Positions 18,693-29,488 of a stretch of DNA of 33,509 nt are shown in pieces. Where the stretch lies: contig WFND01000110.1 in assembly GCA_015484575.1 (NCBI GenBank), positions 1-33,509 of the forward strand, read 5' to 3'. Under the pieces are notes generated by a model, which made no database searches, was not told the DNA's origin, and saw nothing but the letters and a program-made list of their open reading frames with translations. The position numbers and the translations under genes are program-made. Source of the stretch: Helicobacteraceae bacterium. Its GTDB lineage: Bacteria > Campylobacterota > Campylobacteria > Campylobacterales > Sulfurimonadaceae. Positions within the stretch are counted from its first letter, which is position 1. Every line of letters begins with the position of its first letter.

Positions 18693-20207
18693 TTATTCCT
18701 CTTCTTCTGTTTTGATTTCACTGTTTAGCGGCTTCATTGCCGGAAATAGCAATACATCTCTAATGGAGTGTTCATTTGTAAGCAGCATTACTAACCTGTC
18801 TATTCCTATACCTTGTCCCGCCGTTGGAGCCATACCGTAGCTAAGTGCAGTTACAAAGTCCTCATCCATCTCATGAGCCTCATCATCACCGCTCTGTTTT
18901 GCCTCTAACTGCCCTTCAAAGCGAGAGAGTTGATCTAGTGGATCATTTAACTCACTAAAAGCGTTTGCTATCTCTCTTCCTGCGATAAACAGCTCAAATC
19001 TTTCGGTTATAGCTGGATTATCATCGCTTCTACGTGCCAAAGGTGAGATCTCTACCGGATACTCTGTTATAAATGTCGGATTAATCAGTTTTGCTTCAAC
19101 AAACTCATCAAAAAGTTCACCTTGAAGTTGTCCTAAGCTCATATTTTCATTTGCTTCTAGGTTGTTATCTTTTAAAAATTTCAAAATAGCATCTTTATCA
19201 TTTACGATATTCTCATCAACTCCGCCTATTACATGTAAAGATGTAACTAAGCCAATCTCTGTGAAATCCGTGAAATCTACCTCTAAGTCTCCATAAGGAA
19301 GCGTAGAAGGCAGTTGTAAATGCTCAAAAAGATAGGCAAAATACTCTTTTGTTATCTCTATTAGGTCTTTGTATGTTTTATATGCCCAATAAAACTCTAT
19401 TGAGGTAAACTCAGGATTGTGAGTTGCATCCATTCCCTCATTTCTAAAGTTTCTATTTATCTCAAAAACTGCCTCAAATCCGCCAACGATAAGACGTTTA
19501 AGGTATAACTCCGGGGCAATACGCAAATATCTGTCAACCCCTAAAGAGTTATGATGTGTTACAAAAGGTTTGGCATTTGCTCCACCTGCAATGGGGTGCA
19601 TCATCGGTGTCTCTACTTCTAAAAAGCCTTTATCTTCAAAGAAGCGACGTGTAAGAGAGATGATTTTGCTGCGTGTTTTAAATGTTTTTCGTACATCGGC
19701 ATTCATTATGAGATCTAAATATCTTTGACGATAGCGTATCTCTTTGTCTGTTACGCCGTGAAACTTTTCAGGAAGAGGAGAGATGGCTTTTGTAAGTATA
19801 TGCAGATCGCTTACATGTAAAGAGAGTTCACCTTTGTTTGTTACAAACGGGTAGCCCGTAACCTCTATAATATCACCGACTTCAATATCTTTTTTAAAGA
19901 TATTGTTATAAAAACCTTCAGCTAAATTATCACGTGCAACATATATCTGAAGCATTCCGCTCTCATCTTCTATCTTTAAAAAACTGGCTTTTCCCATAAG
20001 ACGGAAAAATTTAATACGCCCTGCAACTGTGTATATACGTTTATCATCACGTCTATCTTCTAAAGAGGCAATATCACTATTTACATTTATATATTTTGCA
20101 ATGCTCGTGTTACGTCTGCTCTGGTTTGAGTATGGATTAATTCCCGCATTTTTAAGTCTATCTGCCTTTTCAATGCGTTGTTGTATGTAGGGGTTGTCAA
20201 ATATCAA
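18693..20207 (-). CDS. lysS: Lysyl-tRNA synthetase, class II
   Basis: OB-fold N-terminus; [43 protein letters not shown]. Confidence 0.96.
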   Translation of the reverse strand: MIFDNPYIQQRIEKADRLKNAGINPYSNQSRRNTSIAKYINVNSDIASLEDRRDDKRIYTVAGRIKFFRLMGKASFLKIEDESGMLQIYVARDNLAEGFYNNIFKKDIEVGDIIEVTGYPFVTNKGELSLHVSDLHILTKAISPLPEKFHGVTDKEIRYRQRYLDLIMNADVRKTFKTRSKIISLTRRFFEDKGFLEVETPMMHPIAGGANAKPFVTHHNSLGVDRYLRIAPELYLKRLIVGGFEAVFEINRNFRNEGMDATHNPEFTSIEFYWAYKTYKDLIEITKEYFAYLFEHLQLPSTLPYGDLEVDFTDFTEIGLVTSLHVIGGVDENIVNDKDAILKFLKDNNLEANENMSLGQLQGELFDEFVEAKLINPTFITEYPVEISPLARRSDDNPAITERFELFIAGREIANAFSELNDPLDQLSRFEGQLEAKQSGDDEAHEMDEDFVTALSYGMAPTAGQGIGIDRLVMLLTNEHSIRDVLLFPAMKPLNSEIKTEEEE

Positions 20208-20226
20208 TAAATTTTCCTTTTAGTTT

Positions 20227-20697
20227 TTAGTTTTGACAGTTTTTACAGATACCGTAAATCTGCATAGAGTGTTCTTGCATCTTAAATCCAAACTCTTTGG
20301 CGATTATATGTTGTCTGTGTTCAATCTCTTCATCTACAAATTCTGTGATATTTCCACATACGGTACATATCATATGGTCATGATGCTCTTTTGCTCCAAG
20401 CTCATATTTTTTTCCTTGTGAGCCAAAAGAGAGAGATGTTACCATATCTGAATCTTCTAGCAGTGATAGAGTACGATAAACTGTTGCTATTCCTGTTTTT
20501 AGTTCAGGGAACTTCTCTTTTATCAGTTGATGAAGAGCTTCTGGTGTTAAATGCTCATCACTTTTGTAGAGCGTCTCTAAAATGACCTCTCTTTGAATAG
20601 TGTATTTGTAGCCGTTTTTTTTCAGTAACTCTTTAAAACGCTCAAGCAGTATCTCATACTCGACCGTACGGTGTGTAAATGTATTATTTGAATTCAT
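20227..20697 (-). CDS. fur: Ferric uptake regulator, Fur family
   Basis: [38 protein letters not shown]-terminal CKNC. Confidence 0.92.
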   Translation of the reverse strand: MNSNNTFTHRTVEYEILLERFKELLKKNGYKYTIQREVILETLYKSDEHLTPEALHQLIKEKFPELKTGIATVYRTLSLLEDSDMVTSLSFGSQGKKYELGAKEHHDHMICTVCGNITEFVDEEIEHRQHIIAKEFGFKMQEHSMQIYGICKNCQN

Positions 20698-20706
20698 AGG
20701 TGTCTC

Positions 20707-21327
20707 TTACTTGTCTGTCTGCATGTTTTTTTTGACATCATCAACCATTTTTTTCGCTTTTTCACCTATCTCTTTATCTGCCATATCTTTTATCTTATCT
20801 GCACCGTTATCTATTGACTTGCTAATATCTGAAGATACTTGCGTAGGGTCAATATGCATAATAATATCACCCGTCTGTATCAAGATAGGATATAAGATAC
20901 TCTCTTTCATAAGTGGCTGTAGATTTGTTTTGATAGCTTTTATATTGTTTAGTGCAAAAAATATGACAGAAGCTATAAGGAAAAACTTACCGCTTCCTAC
21001 TATAAAGCCAAAAAGTTTATCTATAAAACCCAGACCACTTGCACTGCTCATCGTTTTAAAGCCGTAACCTATAAAAATCATAGCTATCCAAAAAGATGCT
21101 AGTGTAACCATAAATCCCGTAAGTGTTACTGCTGATTGATTATCAAAATGAAATACAGCACCATTTAATATATCTCCTACCTGTACACCATAACGTGAAG
21201 CAACGTATATGCCGCCAATTATTCCTATAAGACCAAAAAGCTCTTTAAAAAATCCATTTATTATACCTTTAAGCCCTAGTAGCAGTACAATGCTACCTAC
21301 CACAATATCAAAATAGTGAATTTGCAT
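20707..21327 (-). CDS. cvpA: CvpA family membrane protein
   Basis: Four hydrophobic segments; YFDIVVGSIVLLLGLKGIINGFFKELFGLIGIIGGIYVASRYG. Confidence 0.85.
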   Translation of the reverse strand: MQIHYFDIVVGSIVLLLGLKGIINGFFKELFGLIGIIGGIYVASRYGVQVGDILNGAVFHFDNQSAVTLTGFMVTLASFWIAMIFIGYGFKTMSSASGLGFIDKLFGFIVGSGKFFLIASVIFFALNNIKAIKTNLQPLMKESILYPILIQTGDIIMHIDPTQVSSDISKSIDNGADKIKDMADKEIGEKAKKMVDDVKKNMQTDK

Positions 21328-21330
21328 CTT

Positions 21331-22257
21331 TTAACCTTTTGCGATTTTTAGTTGATTTTTACCCATATGCTTTGCTTCATAGAGTGCTTTATCCGCACGT
21401 TCTATGATACTCATAGGTGTGTCGTCTATACTGCAGTGTGCTAGTCCTATGCTTAGTGTTATAGACATCTGCTCATTTTGAAATAGCAGTTTGTTTTGTC
21501 GAACTAACTCTAAGATACGCTCTGCCACCTGAATAGCACCCTCTCTGTTTGTACGGCTGAGAACTATTACAAACTCTTCACCGCCGTAACGAAAAACAGG
21601 GTCCCCGTCACGAAGCGTTTTTTTGAAAATATTTGCTAAAAATATGAGTACCTTGTCACCTGCAATATGACCAAATGTGTCATTTACCTCTTTAAAATCA
21701 TCTATATCCAATATGAGTAGATGAAAATTATCTGCATGAGGGTTTTTACTGCATCTGTTTTGCATGAAGTCATTCATAGCCTGACGATTAAAAGTTTTTG
21801 TTAAAGCATCAATTTTTGATTTTTTCTCTAGGTCGCGTAGTTGTGAGTGCAGTTGTGAAATTGTTTTGTTTGCTTTTGTGATTTCACTGTCCATACTTAT
21901 CTGTATATCTTTAAACTGTTTGGTGATTTTTTCAGAGTTAAACAGTTTCTCTTGTGAAAGCTCACTCTGATATATGGTATCATCTTGCTGTTTTTTTATG
22001 GATTCAATTGCACTGTTGGTGTTTTGATATGAGAGAATACTGGATTTTGCCAATGATTTATACTCTTCATCAAAAGTGAGCTGTTGTGAATGTAAATCAA
22101 GAGGAAGATGAAATGAACTAGCAAATAATCTCTGTGCTATATCATGCAAAAAATCTATAATCTCACTCTCATCTATATCTTCATCACGCTCTTTGATATG
22201 TAGCATGATTTCGTCATAAACTTCATTTAATATATCTATAGCAACACTGCTTTTCAT
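21331..22257 (-). CDS. Cytoplasmic GGDEF diguanylate cyclase
   Basis: RDGDPVFRYGGEEFVIVL: RxxD I-site plus GGEEF active site; coiled-coil N-terminal region. Confidence 0.88.
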   Translation of the reverse strand: MKSSVAIDILNEVYDEIMLHIKERDEDIDESEIIDFLHDIAQRLFASSFHLPLDLHSQQLTFDEEYKSLAKSSILSYQNTNSAIESIKKQQDDTIYQSELSQEKLFNSEKITKQFKDIQISMDSEITKANKTISQLHSQLRDLEKKSKIDALTKTFNRQAMNDFMQNRCSKNPHADNFHLLILDIDDFKEVNDTFGHIAGDKVLIFLANIFKKTLRDGDPVFRYGGEEFVIVLSRTNREGAIQVAERILELVRQNKLLFQNEQMSITLSIGLAHCSIDDTPMSIIERADKALYEAKHMGKNQLKIAKG

Positions 22258-22425
22258 TATCTCTACTTTTAGTATTTTGAATATATGAGAATTATAGCAA
22301 TAATAATTGAAAAATCTATTAAATTTTGATTATCTCTATCAAAATATTTTATTATCATTCCATATTTTAGGTTATTGTGCTAAAATCCCACTCTAAAATA
22401 ACATACAATAGACGAGGTTACACTA

Positions 22426-23775
22426 ATGAGCAGTTGGAGTCCACAAAGCTGGAGAAATTTTCCTATTTTACAGCAACCAGAATATACAGACAAAAAGCAT
22501 CTAAACAAGATAGAACAAGAGCTTAAAAATTACCCGCCGTTAGTATTTGCCGGTGAAGCACGTAATCTAAAAAAGCAACTTGCAGAAGTTGGAAATGGAG
22601 ATGCTTTTTTACTTCAAGGTGGAGATTGTGCCGAAAGTTTCAGCGAATTTAATGCTACAAATATCCGTGACACCTTTAAGGTTATGCTCCAGATGGCGGT
22701 TGTTATGAGTTTTGCAGGTGGTGTTCCTGTTGTTAAAATCGGACGCATGGGAGGACAATTTGCAAAACCTCGCTCATCCGATTTTGAGACTATTGATGGA
22801 GTATCTCTTCCTAGTTATCGTGGAGATATTGTAAATGGTGTGGAGTTTACCAAAGAGGCTCGTGTTCCAGATCCTGAACGTCTTTTAAAAGCTTATAATC
22901 AGTCATCAGCAACACTGAATCTTGTACGTGCTTTCGCTTCTGGCGGTTTGGCTGACTTGCATCAGGTTCACAGATGGAACTTGGGCTTTGCAAAGCAGAA
23001 TAAGATGAGCGGTAAGTATGAGACACTGGCTCAAAATATAGAAGACTCACTACGTTTTATGGAAGCTTGTGGAGTTACATCTAAAACATATAGAACTCTA
23101 AGAGAGACGGATTTTTACACTTCTCATGAGGCACTTTTACTCAATTATGAAGAGGCGTTTACTCGTCAGGACTCATTAACCGGTGAGTGGTACGATACAT
23201 CTGCTCATATGCTCTGGATAGGTGACAGAACTCGTCAGATTGATGGTGCACACATTGAGTATATGCGTGGTATAAATAATCCTGTCGGTGTCAAGTGTGG
23301 ACCTAGTATGTCAAATGATGATCTTTTAAAAATATGTGAACGCCTTAATCCTGAAAATGAGATGGGACGCTTAAATCTTATCGTTCGTATGGGTGCAAAT
23401 AAAGTTCTCGATGATATGCCTCGTCTTGTTCAAGCCGTTAAAGCAGAAGGCTTTAATGTTGTCTGGTCTTGTGACCCGATGCATGGCAATGTATATAAAA
23501 CTGCAAATGGATTTAAATCTCGACCTGTTGAGGGAATATTGACAGAGATGAAAGAGTTTTTTCAGGTTCATAAAGCAGAAGGCACTGTTGCCGGTGGTGT
23601 TCACTTGGAGATGACAGGTCAAAACGTGACTGAATGTACGGGCGGAACTTTTGAAGTTAGCGAAGAGGACCTCTCTAGTCGCTACCATACTCACTGTGAT
23701 CCTCGTTTAAATGCTGATCAATCTTTGGAGTTGGCATTTATGATAGCCGACACTTTAAAAGAGGCTAGAAAATAA
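22426..23775 (+). CDS. aroG: Class II (plant-type) DAHP synthase
   Basis: [48 protein letters not shown]. Confidence 0.93.
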   Translation: MSSWSPQSWRNFPILQQPEYTDKKHLNKIEQELKNYPPLVFAGEARNLKKQLAEVGNGDAFLLQGGDCAESFSEFNATNIRDTFKVMLQMAVVMSFAGGVPVVKIGRMGGQFAKPRSSDFETIDGVSLPSYRGDIVNGVEFTKEARVPDPERLLKAYNQSSATLNLVRAFASGGLADLHQVHRWNLGFAKQNKMSGKYETLAQNIEDSLRFMEACGVTSKTYRTLRETDFYTSHEALLLNYEEAFTRQDSLTGEWYDTSAHMLWIGDRTRQIDGAHIEYMRGINNPVGVKCGPSMSNDDLLKICERLNPENEMGRLNLIVRMGANKVLDDMPRLVQAVKAEGFNVVWSCDPMHGNVYKTANGFKSRPVEGILTEMKEFFQVHKAEGTVAGGVHLEMTGQNVTECTGGTFEVSEEDLSSRYHTHCDPRLNADQSLELAFMIADTLKEARK

Positions 23776-23782
23776 AATAGTG

Positions 23783-23810
23783 TTTACATGTAAATACCTT
23801 TACATGTAAA
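23783..23810. terminator. Hairpin from two adjacent TTTACATGTAAA palindromes (loop TACC), candidate bidirectional terminator
   Basis: TTTACATGTAAA-TACC-TTTACATGTAAA gives a 12-bp perfect stem in the 41-bp gap between convergent aroG and pilT. Confidence 0.55.
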
Positions 23811-23816
23811 ACTCTG

Positions 23817-24890
23817 CTACATTATATCTTGTATCTGTCTCATTAATTCATCTGGTCTGTTAGCATACTGCATAGCACTCTCTTTTGTGATAATCTTCTT
23901 TCTTAGATAATCTTCTAGCTCTTGTGTCTGAGTAATCATTCCTGTTCCGGCTTGATTTAACTGCATTTGAGAGTATAGTTGGTGTACTTTGTCCTCACGT
24001 ATAAGGTTTGCAATAGCCGGGTTGGTGTTAAATATCTCTTGTGCTGCTATACGTCCACCGCCGACTTTTGGTAAAAGTGCTTGAGATATGACCGAAATCA
24101 GTGAGGTAGATAGCTGTGCACGAACTTGAGGCTGTTCATCCCCCGAGAAGACATCTATAATACGATTTATAGTCTGTGGAGCAGAGTTTGTGTGAAGTGT
24201 TCCAAAGACCAAGTGACCTGTTTCTGCAGCGGTCAAGGCAGCTTCTATAGTCTCTTTATCACGCATCTCCCCGATAAGTATAATATCGGGGTCTTCACGC
24301 ATAGCAAACTTTAGTGCTTGAGCAAAACTGCCTGTATCTGTTCCTATATTACGATGAGAGAAGAGACATTTTTTATTTTGGTGGATAAATTCCACAGGAT
24401 CTTCAACAGTGATAACATGCTTGTTTTCTGTCATATTTATCTCATTTAACATAGCTGCTAAAGTGGTAGATTTACCACTACCTGTAGGACCTGTAACTAA
24501 GATAAGACCTTTTTCACGTTTGATAATCTCTTTGAAGATAGGTTTTGCACCTAGTTGGTCTAGTGATGGAATCTCAATAGGAATAATACGAAATGCACAG
24601 GCAATATCACCTAGTGTTCTATAGTAGTTGGCACGAAAACGACCGACATCTGGAATAACAATAGAAAAATCAAGCTCCCAATTCTCTTCAAAAGCTTTTT
24701 TCTGTTTTTCTGTTAGAAGAGTGTAAGACATATCTTCAATATCTTCCCCTTCTAGCACAGGTAGATTTAACGGAACTAATTTTCCATCTATACGAACTTG
24801 AGGTTCAGAACGTGATACAAGGTGTAAATCGGATGCTTTGTAGGCAACAACACTTTTTAGTAATTTTTGAATATCTAAAACTTGACTCAT
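23817..24890 (-). CDS. pilT: Type IV pilus retraction ATPase PilT
   Basis: GPTGSGKSTTLAAM Walker A; DPDIILIGEMRDKETIEAALTAAETGHLVFGTLHT; AQEIF. Confidence 0.94.
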   Translation of the reverse strand: MSQVLDIQKLLKSVVAYKASDLHLVSRSEPQVRIDGKLVPLNLPVLEGEDIEDMSYTLLTEKQKKAFEENWELDFSIVIPDVGRFRANYYRTLGDIACAFRIIPIEIPSLDQLGAKPIFKEIIKREKGLILVTGPTGSGKSTTLAAMLNEINMTENKHVITVEDPVEFIHQNKKCLFSHRNIGTDTGSFAQALKFAMREDPDIILIGEMRDKETIEAALTAAETGHLVFGTLHTNSAPQTINRIIDVFSGDEQPQVRAQLSTSLISVISQALLPKVGGGRIAAQEIFNTNPAIANLIREDKVHQLYSQMQLNQAGTGMITQTQELEDYLRKKIITKESAMQYANRPDELMRQIQDIM

Positions 24891-25228
24891 AAAAAGACTC
24901 CTTCATAATTTGAGAGATTAAAACCGACAATAATTTGGTCGTTGTATTCGATTACAGGACGTTTTATAAGTAAATTATGTTTACATAGATACTCTTTTTT
25001 TGTGCTGTCATCGGGATTTAGTTCTTTTAACTTTAGATTTCGGTATGTTGTCGAACGTGAATTAAAGAGTGTTTTCATCTCAACACTTTTAAGCCAGAGA
25101 GTAATTTTATCACAATTTACACTTTTATCTTTAAAATCGTAAAAATTATACTCAATATCATGCTCTTTAAAAAATTTAATAGCTTTTTTTACACTATCGC
25201 AACTTTTTATGCCATATATGTCTATCAC
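24887..25228 (-). CDS. ArsC/Spx family protein
   Basis: MIDIYGIKSCDSVKKA; C-terminal LLIKRPVIEYNDQIIVGF. Confidence 0.8.
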   Translation of the reverse strand: MIDIYGIKSCDSVKKAIKFFKEHDIEYNFYDFKDKSVNCDKITLWLKSVEMKTLFNSRSTTYRNLKLKELNPDDSTKKEYLCKHNLLIKRPVIEYNDQIIVGFNLSNYEGVFL

Positions 25229-25515
25229 TCTATAATCTTTGGAACGATAAAAAAGTGTTCATCGGTATTTGGAGCGTGAGCTAAAATATCATCACTTATC
25301 TGAGGGTTGCATTTAGGTACATCTTGGCGAAGTGTAGTGCTTTTATCCGTCATTGAAAAGTTATCACTGATACCGTCTGTATCTAGTTGAGAAAGATTAT
25401 TAACAAAAGCTATCATCTCATCTAGTTGTGTAATTATCTCATCACGCTTATCTTCGGAAACTTTTAGATAAGAGAGCTTTTCTAATTTGCTTAAAAGAGT
25501 GTTGTCAACTTGCAT
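25225..25515 (-). CDS. gatC: Asp/Glu-tRNA amidotransferase subunit C
   Basis: Length, LSYLKVSEDKRDEI...LDEMIAFVNNLSQLDTDG, C-terminal FFIVPKIIE. Confidence 0.9.
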   Translation of the reverse strand: MQVDNTLLSKLEKLSYLKVSEDKRDEIITQLDEMIAFVNNLSQLDTDGISDNFSMTDKSTTLRQDVPKCNPQISDDILAHAPNTDEHFFIVPKIIE

Positions 25516-25564
25516 TTTCTACCTTAATATTTTTTTAGAGGTGCTTTTTAATTGTTTTATTGTA

Positions 25565-26302
25565 TCAAACTTTTGATAACTTATACCCTAAACCATATAG
25601 ATTGGATATGATATCTGATGGAAGCTTTCTTCTTAATCTTGACATAAGATTTCTAATGCTTTCATGGTTCATACTTATACCTTTGTTATTATAAAAATAT
25701 TCTATTATCGTGTCAATACGACATATATACTCTATATTTTTAATAAGAAGTTCCATAACCAACAGCTCATTTTTTGTAAGTTTAATCTCAACATTATCAC
25801 TGCTTAATCTATTTAGCTTTTTGTTCCATACTATGGAGTCGCTTAGATGTATCTCATCTGTGTTTGTACTTTCAACATCTACTCTTTGTATATTTTTTGT
25901 TATCTTGTTCAATACCTCAAGAAGCTTTTCGGATTCAATAGGTTTTGTAACAAACTGTGCAATTCCAAGATTTATAAATTCTAATAGATAACTACTCTCT
26001 TGATGAGCAGAAAGCACAATAATAATCTGATTTTTATCTATTTTTAGAATATCTTTTGTTAATGAAAGACCATCTTTAACCGGCATTCTGATATCTGTGA
26101 TTATTATATCGTAAGTTTTTTGATGTACTTCGTTAAATTTGATGTATTTTGCAAGAGCATCTTCGCCGTTATTTGCTGTAACGATTGTGTTGAAAAACTC
26201 TTTTAGTATCTCAACCAATTTCTCCTGCAAAGGGAGATAATCCTCTACAAAAAGAACACTCAAATCCTTGCATTGTCGATATAGAGTTTCATAATCTATC
26301 AT
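25565..26302 (-). CDS. OmpR/PhoB-type response regulator
   Basis: Receiver domain VLFVEDY / DIIITDIRMPVKDG / VLSAH / TKP; C-terminal winged-helix LTKNELLVMELL. Confidence 0.88.
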   Translation of the reverse strand: MIDYETLYRQCKDLSVLFVEDYLPLQEKLVEILKEFFNTIVTANNGEDALAKYIKFNEVHQKTYDIIITDIRMPVKDGLSLTKDILKIDKNQIIIVLSAHQESSYLLEFINLGIAQFVTKPIESEKLLEVLNKITKNIQRVDVESTNTDEIHLSDSIVWNKKLNRLSSDNVEIKLTKNELLVMELLIKNIEYICRIDTIIEYFYNNKGISMNHESIRNLMSRLRRKLPSDIISNLYGLGYKLSKV

Positions 26303-26442
26303 ATATACTTATCCTTAGACATCAAATGTACGTTGTTATAGTATATAAAAAGCTATATGAATTGTCTTAAAATCTATCTTCTTAGTTGCATTTAACATCA
26401 CATCTGCTATTATTTGCCACTTTAAAATATATAGGAGCTGTT

Positions 26443-27039
26443 TTGAGTCTTAAAGAGAATGTCGAGATGGTTAAAGAAGAGTTGAATTCTGAAGAGAAAT
26501 TTTTTGAGAGTGCTGTAAAAGCCGAACATTTTGTAAAAAAATACAAAACAGCACTTATATCGGCTGTAGTCGTAATAGTTCTTGGAGTAGGTGCAAAAGC
26601 AGGATATGATATGAATGTCCAAGCTACCATAGAAAAAGCAAATAAGGCTTTAAGTACTTTGCAAAAAGATGCAACGGATAAAAAGGCACAGAGTGAACTG
26701 AAAAAATTAAACCCTGAGCTTTTTGATGCGTGGAGTCTTTCTGTAGCTTTAAAAAATAGTGATAATAAAAGACTCTCTTCATTGAGTAGTTCAAAAGCTA
26801 TCGCCGTTGCAGATATTGCACAGTATCAAAGAGCGGTAAATACAAAAGATATAGAGGCTCTTGAAGCTTACAGCATGAAGCCAAAAGCTATATACAGAGA
26901 TATGGCACTTTTTGAACTTGCTGTTTTACTTTTACAAGAAGATAAGATAGATGATGCACATGCAAAGCTTCAAGCTATAGCAAAAGAGTCTCCGCTTTAT
27001 CGTTATGCACAGCCTTTAATGCACTATGGTGTTAAATAG
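26443..27039 (+). CDS. Single-TM TPR-like protein, YfgM-like
   Basis: TTG start with AGGAG SD (26433); one TM (TALISAVVVIVLGVGAKAGY); helical repeat region; lies directly before a BamB-like gene. Confidence 0.6.
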   Translation: MSLKENVEMVKEELNSEEKFFESAVKAEHFVKKYKTALISAVVVIVLGVGAKAGYDMNVQATIEKANKALSTLQKDATDKKAQSELKKLNPELFDAWSLSVALKNSDNKRLSSLSSSKAIAVADIAQYQRAVNTKDIEALEAYSMKPKAIYRDMALFELAVLLLQEDKIDDAHAKLQAIAKESPLYRYAQPLMHYGVK

Positions 27040-27047
27040 GAGAGCAG

Positions 27048-28043
27048 TTGAGAAATATTGTACTTAGTGCAACTTTTGTATTAGTAATTTTTAGCGGTTG
27101 CAGTACAAAAGAGTATTATGAGCCAAAAGTTCAAACTACACAGTGGGAGATAAGCGGTCAGTTAGAGAGTCCTATTGTCGATAGAAATTATGATGGTGCT
27201 GTTTTACAAGATGGAGAGATTATAACAAAAGATGGAGTCTCTAAGGTTAAGTTACCGGAGGGCTACCGTTTTGTCTCTAAAAGTGGTGGTTGGATTATAG
27301 CTGCAAAAATCGATGGAACTCTTCTTCTTATAGATGAAAAAACTCCAAAATTACAGAAAAAATTTGAGCTTAAAAAAACCGTTGCGGCGGCAAGTGTTCA
27401 AGATGATACATTGGCTGTCTTATTTGCAAATAATGAAAAAGCACTCTACTCGATAAAATCAAAAGAGCTGATTTTAAAAGAGCAGGGCAATGCTCCTAGT
27501 GCTGTTGATTCAAATATCGTAAACCCTTACTTTTTAAATGATTTGGTGCTTTTTTTAACGCTTGACGGTAAGATAGATATTATAAATACTAAGAGTAAAA
27601 AACTTTTACGCTCTATGATAGTAAGCTCTGAAGATAATTTTAACAATATTATCTATTTTAATGTTATAGACAATAATATGTTTGCAGCTACAAGCTATAG
27701 ATTACTCTCTTTGGGTGAGAAAGAGATGCGTCAATCATACGAACTTCGTGATATTGTTTTTGATAAAGACGGTGTCTGGCTTAGTACAAAACAAGGAGAG
27801 GTATATTCTCTCACTCCATCTCTGCAGCTTAAGGCAAAAAAGAAGTTTCCTTTTGCCCACTTTTTAGGAATGATTGTGGCTAAGGATAAGATATATCTTC
27901 TTGAGAAAGAGGGCTATCTTATAGAGATAGATAAAGATCTTAAAAACTATAAGGTTTATGATGTTGATATTCAAGACGGTTATGTCTTTGTATCGGATAA
28001 ATCTTTCTATTTTGCTGATGAATATATAGATGTTATAAAGTAA
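27048..28043 (+). CDS. Beta-propeller lipoprotein, BamB-like
   Basis: TTG start; lipobox VIFSGC; repeated beta-blade pattern; order after a YfgM-like gene. Confidence 0.6.
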   Translation: MRNIVLSATFVLVIFSGCSTKEYYEPKVQTTQWEISGQLESPIVDRNYDGAVLQDGEIITKDGVSKVKLPEGYRFVSKSGGWIIAAKIDGTLLLIDEKTPKLQKKFELKKTVAAASVQDDTLAVLFANNEKALYSIKSKELILKEQGNAPSAVDSNIVNPYFLNDLVLFLTLDGKIDIINTKSKKLLRSMIVSSEDNFNNIIYFNVIDNNMFAATSYRLLSLGEKEMRQSYELRDIVFDKDGVWLSTKQGEVYSLTPSLQLKAKKKFPFAHFLGMIVAKDKIYLLEKEGYLIEIDKDLKNYKVYDVDIQDGYVFVSDKSFYFADEYIDVIK

Positions 28044-28870
28044 TGTCTGGAACGCTTGAAGCTTTTATAGAGTATATAACCGTAACAAAAGCTTTGAGCA
28101 AATCCAGCATACAAGCTTATACAAGTGATCTAAGCTCCATAGAAATCATAGCAAAAAAAGAGCTGATTGAACTTGACTCTATGCAGGTTTTAAAACTTCT
28201 TAGAGGTATTGAAAATCGTCACACTCTCAACAGAAAATTATCTGCATTAAACTCTTTTTTTGAATTTTGCTATAAGAGTCATTTTTTAAAAACTCAGATA
28301 AATTTTCAACTCTCAAAATTACCTAAAAAATTACCTAAATTTCTATCTTTAGAGCAGGTAAACAGAGGTTTGGCTCTTATAGATACATCATCTTGGATTG
28401 GGCTGAGAGACAGGGCTTTGATACTTTTTTTATACGCTTCGGGTCTTCGAGTCAGTGAACTGCTTTATATGAAAAAAGATGATTTAGAAGATAACTGGTT
28501 ACATGTAAGACACGCTAAAGGTGAAAAAGAGCGTCTTGTTCCCATAGCCAAGGTTGCATTGGAAGCTATGTATGAGTATATAAAATCTTCACCTTTTGAA
28601 CATGAAGCGATATGGTTAAACTATCAAGGTAAAACATTGAGTCGTATATCTGCTTTTAAAATCACACAGAAATATCTAACGGTCTCTCCTCATGTACTTA
28701 GACACTCTTATGCAACATCTTTGATTATTGGAGGTGCTGATTTGAGGGTGGTTCAGGAACTCTTAGGACACTCATCTTTAAACACGACACAGGTTTATAC
28801 GCATATTCAAAAACAAAATCTTAAAGAGACGGTTCAGACATGTCACCCTATAGCAAGTGAGGAGATTTAA
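28043..28870 (+). CDS. Tyrosine recombinase, Xer family
   Basis: LYASGLRVSELL; HVLRHSYATSLIIGGADLRVVQELLGHSSLNTTQVYTHI contains the catalytic R/H/R/H/Y set. Confidence 0.92.
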   Translation: MSGTLEAFIEYITVTKALSKSSIQAYTSDLSSIEIIAKKELIELDSMQVLKLLRGIENRHTLNRKLSALNSFFEFCYKSHFLKTQINFQLSKLPKKLPKFLSLEQVNRGLALIDTSSWIGLRDRALILFLYASGLRVSELLYMKKDDLEDNWLHVRHAKGEKERLVPIAKVALEAMYEYIKSSPFEHEAIWLNYQGKTLSRISAFKITQKYLTVSPHVLRHSYATSLIIGGADLRVVQELLGHSSLNTTQVYTHIQKQNLKETVQTCHPIASEEI

Positions 28871-29488
28871 GTGCTGTTGTGTGATATTGGAAACAGCTCA
28901 TATCATTTTTATAATGAGAGAGAAGAGTATCGTGAAGATGTAGAGAGTTTTAATCCTCTTACATGTAAAGAGAGAGTTTTTTTTATTAATGTAAATACTA
29001 AAGTGGCTCCAATATTAGAAAAACTAGATAATTGGATAGATCTCTCCTTACATGTAAAAAAAGAGAATTACTACGAGACTATGGGGATTGATAGAGTAGT
29101 GGCTTGTGAGGCTGTGGAAAATTCACTTATTATAGATGCAGGAAGTGCGATTACTGTAGATATTGTAAAAGATGGAGTATTTGAGGGTGGTTTTATTATG
29201 CCCGGGATTAAAAAAATGAGAGAAACATACTTTAGATTGTCCAATAGATTGGATTACTCATTTAACTTTGATATTGATTTGGATAAAATGCCGAAAAATT
29301 CTCAAGATGCAATCACTTACGGATTTTTAGCTACCTTAAAAGCTGAAGTAAATCGTCATAATATGCCGATAATCATAACAGGTGGAGATGCACAAAAGCT
29401 GCATAAAATATTTCCAGAGGCTAAGATAGATAGACTTCTTCTTTTTAGTGGAATGCAGACAATTATTAAAAAAGGCGGACTATGCTGA
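28871..29488 (+). CDS. coaX: Type III pantothenate kinase
   Basis: GTG start; LLCDIGNSSYHFY; GIDRVVA; LIIDAGSAITVDIV; GGFIMPGI. Confidence 0.92.
   Translation: MLLCDIGNSSYHFYNEREEYREDVESFNPLTCKERVFFINVNTKVAPILEKLDNWIDLSLHVKKENYYETMGIDRVVACEAVENSLIIDAGSAITVDIVKDGVFEGGFIMPGIKKMRETYFRLSNRLDYSFNFDIDLDKMPKNSQDAITYGFLATLKAEVNRHNMPIIITGGDAQKLHKIFPEAKIDRLLLFSGMQTIIKKGGLC

Noticed and set aside
22323-22345. Reading the aroG upstream palindrome as an FNR box
   Set aside because: Half-sites TTGAT/ATCAA are separated by 7 nt, not the 4 nt of the FNR/CRP family.
23817-24890. pilT as direct evidence that TTACATGTAA is a DNA uptake sequence
   Set aside because: pilT shows type IV pili may be present but its proximity to the motif pair does not establish natural competence.
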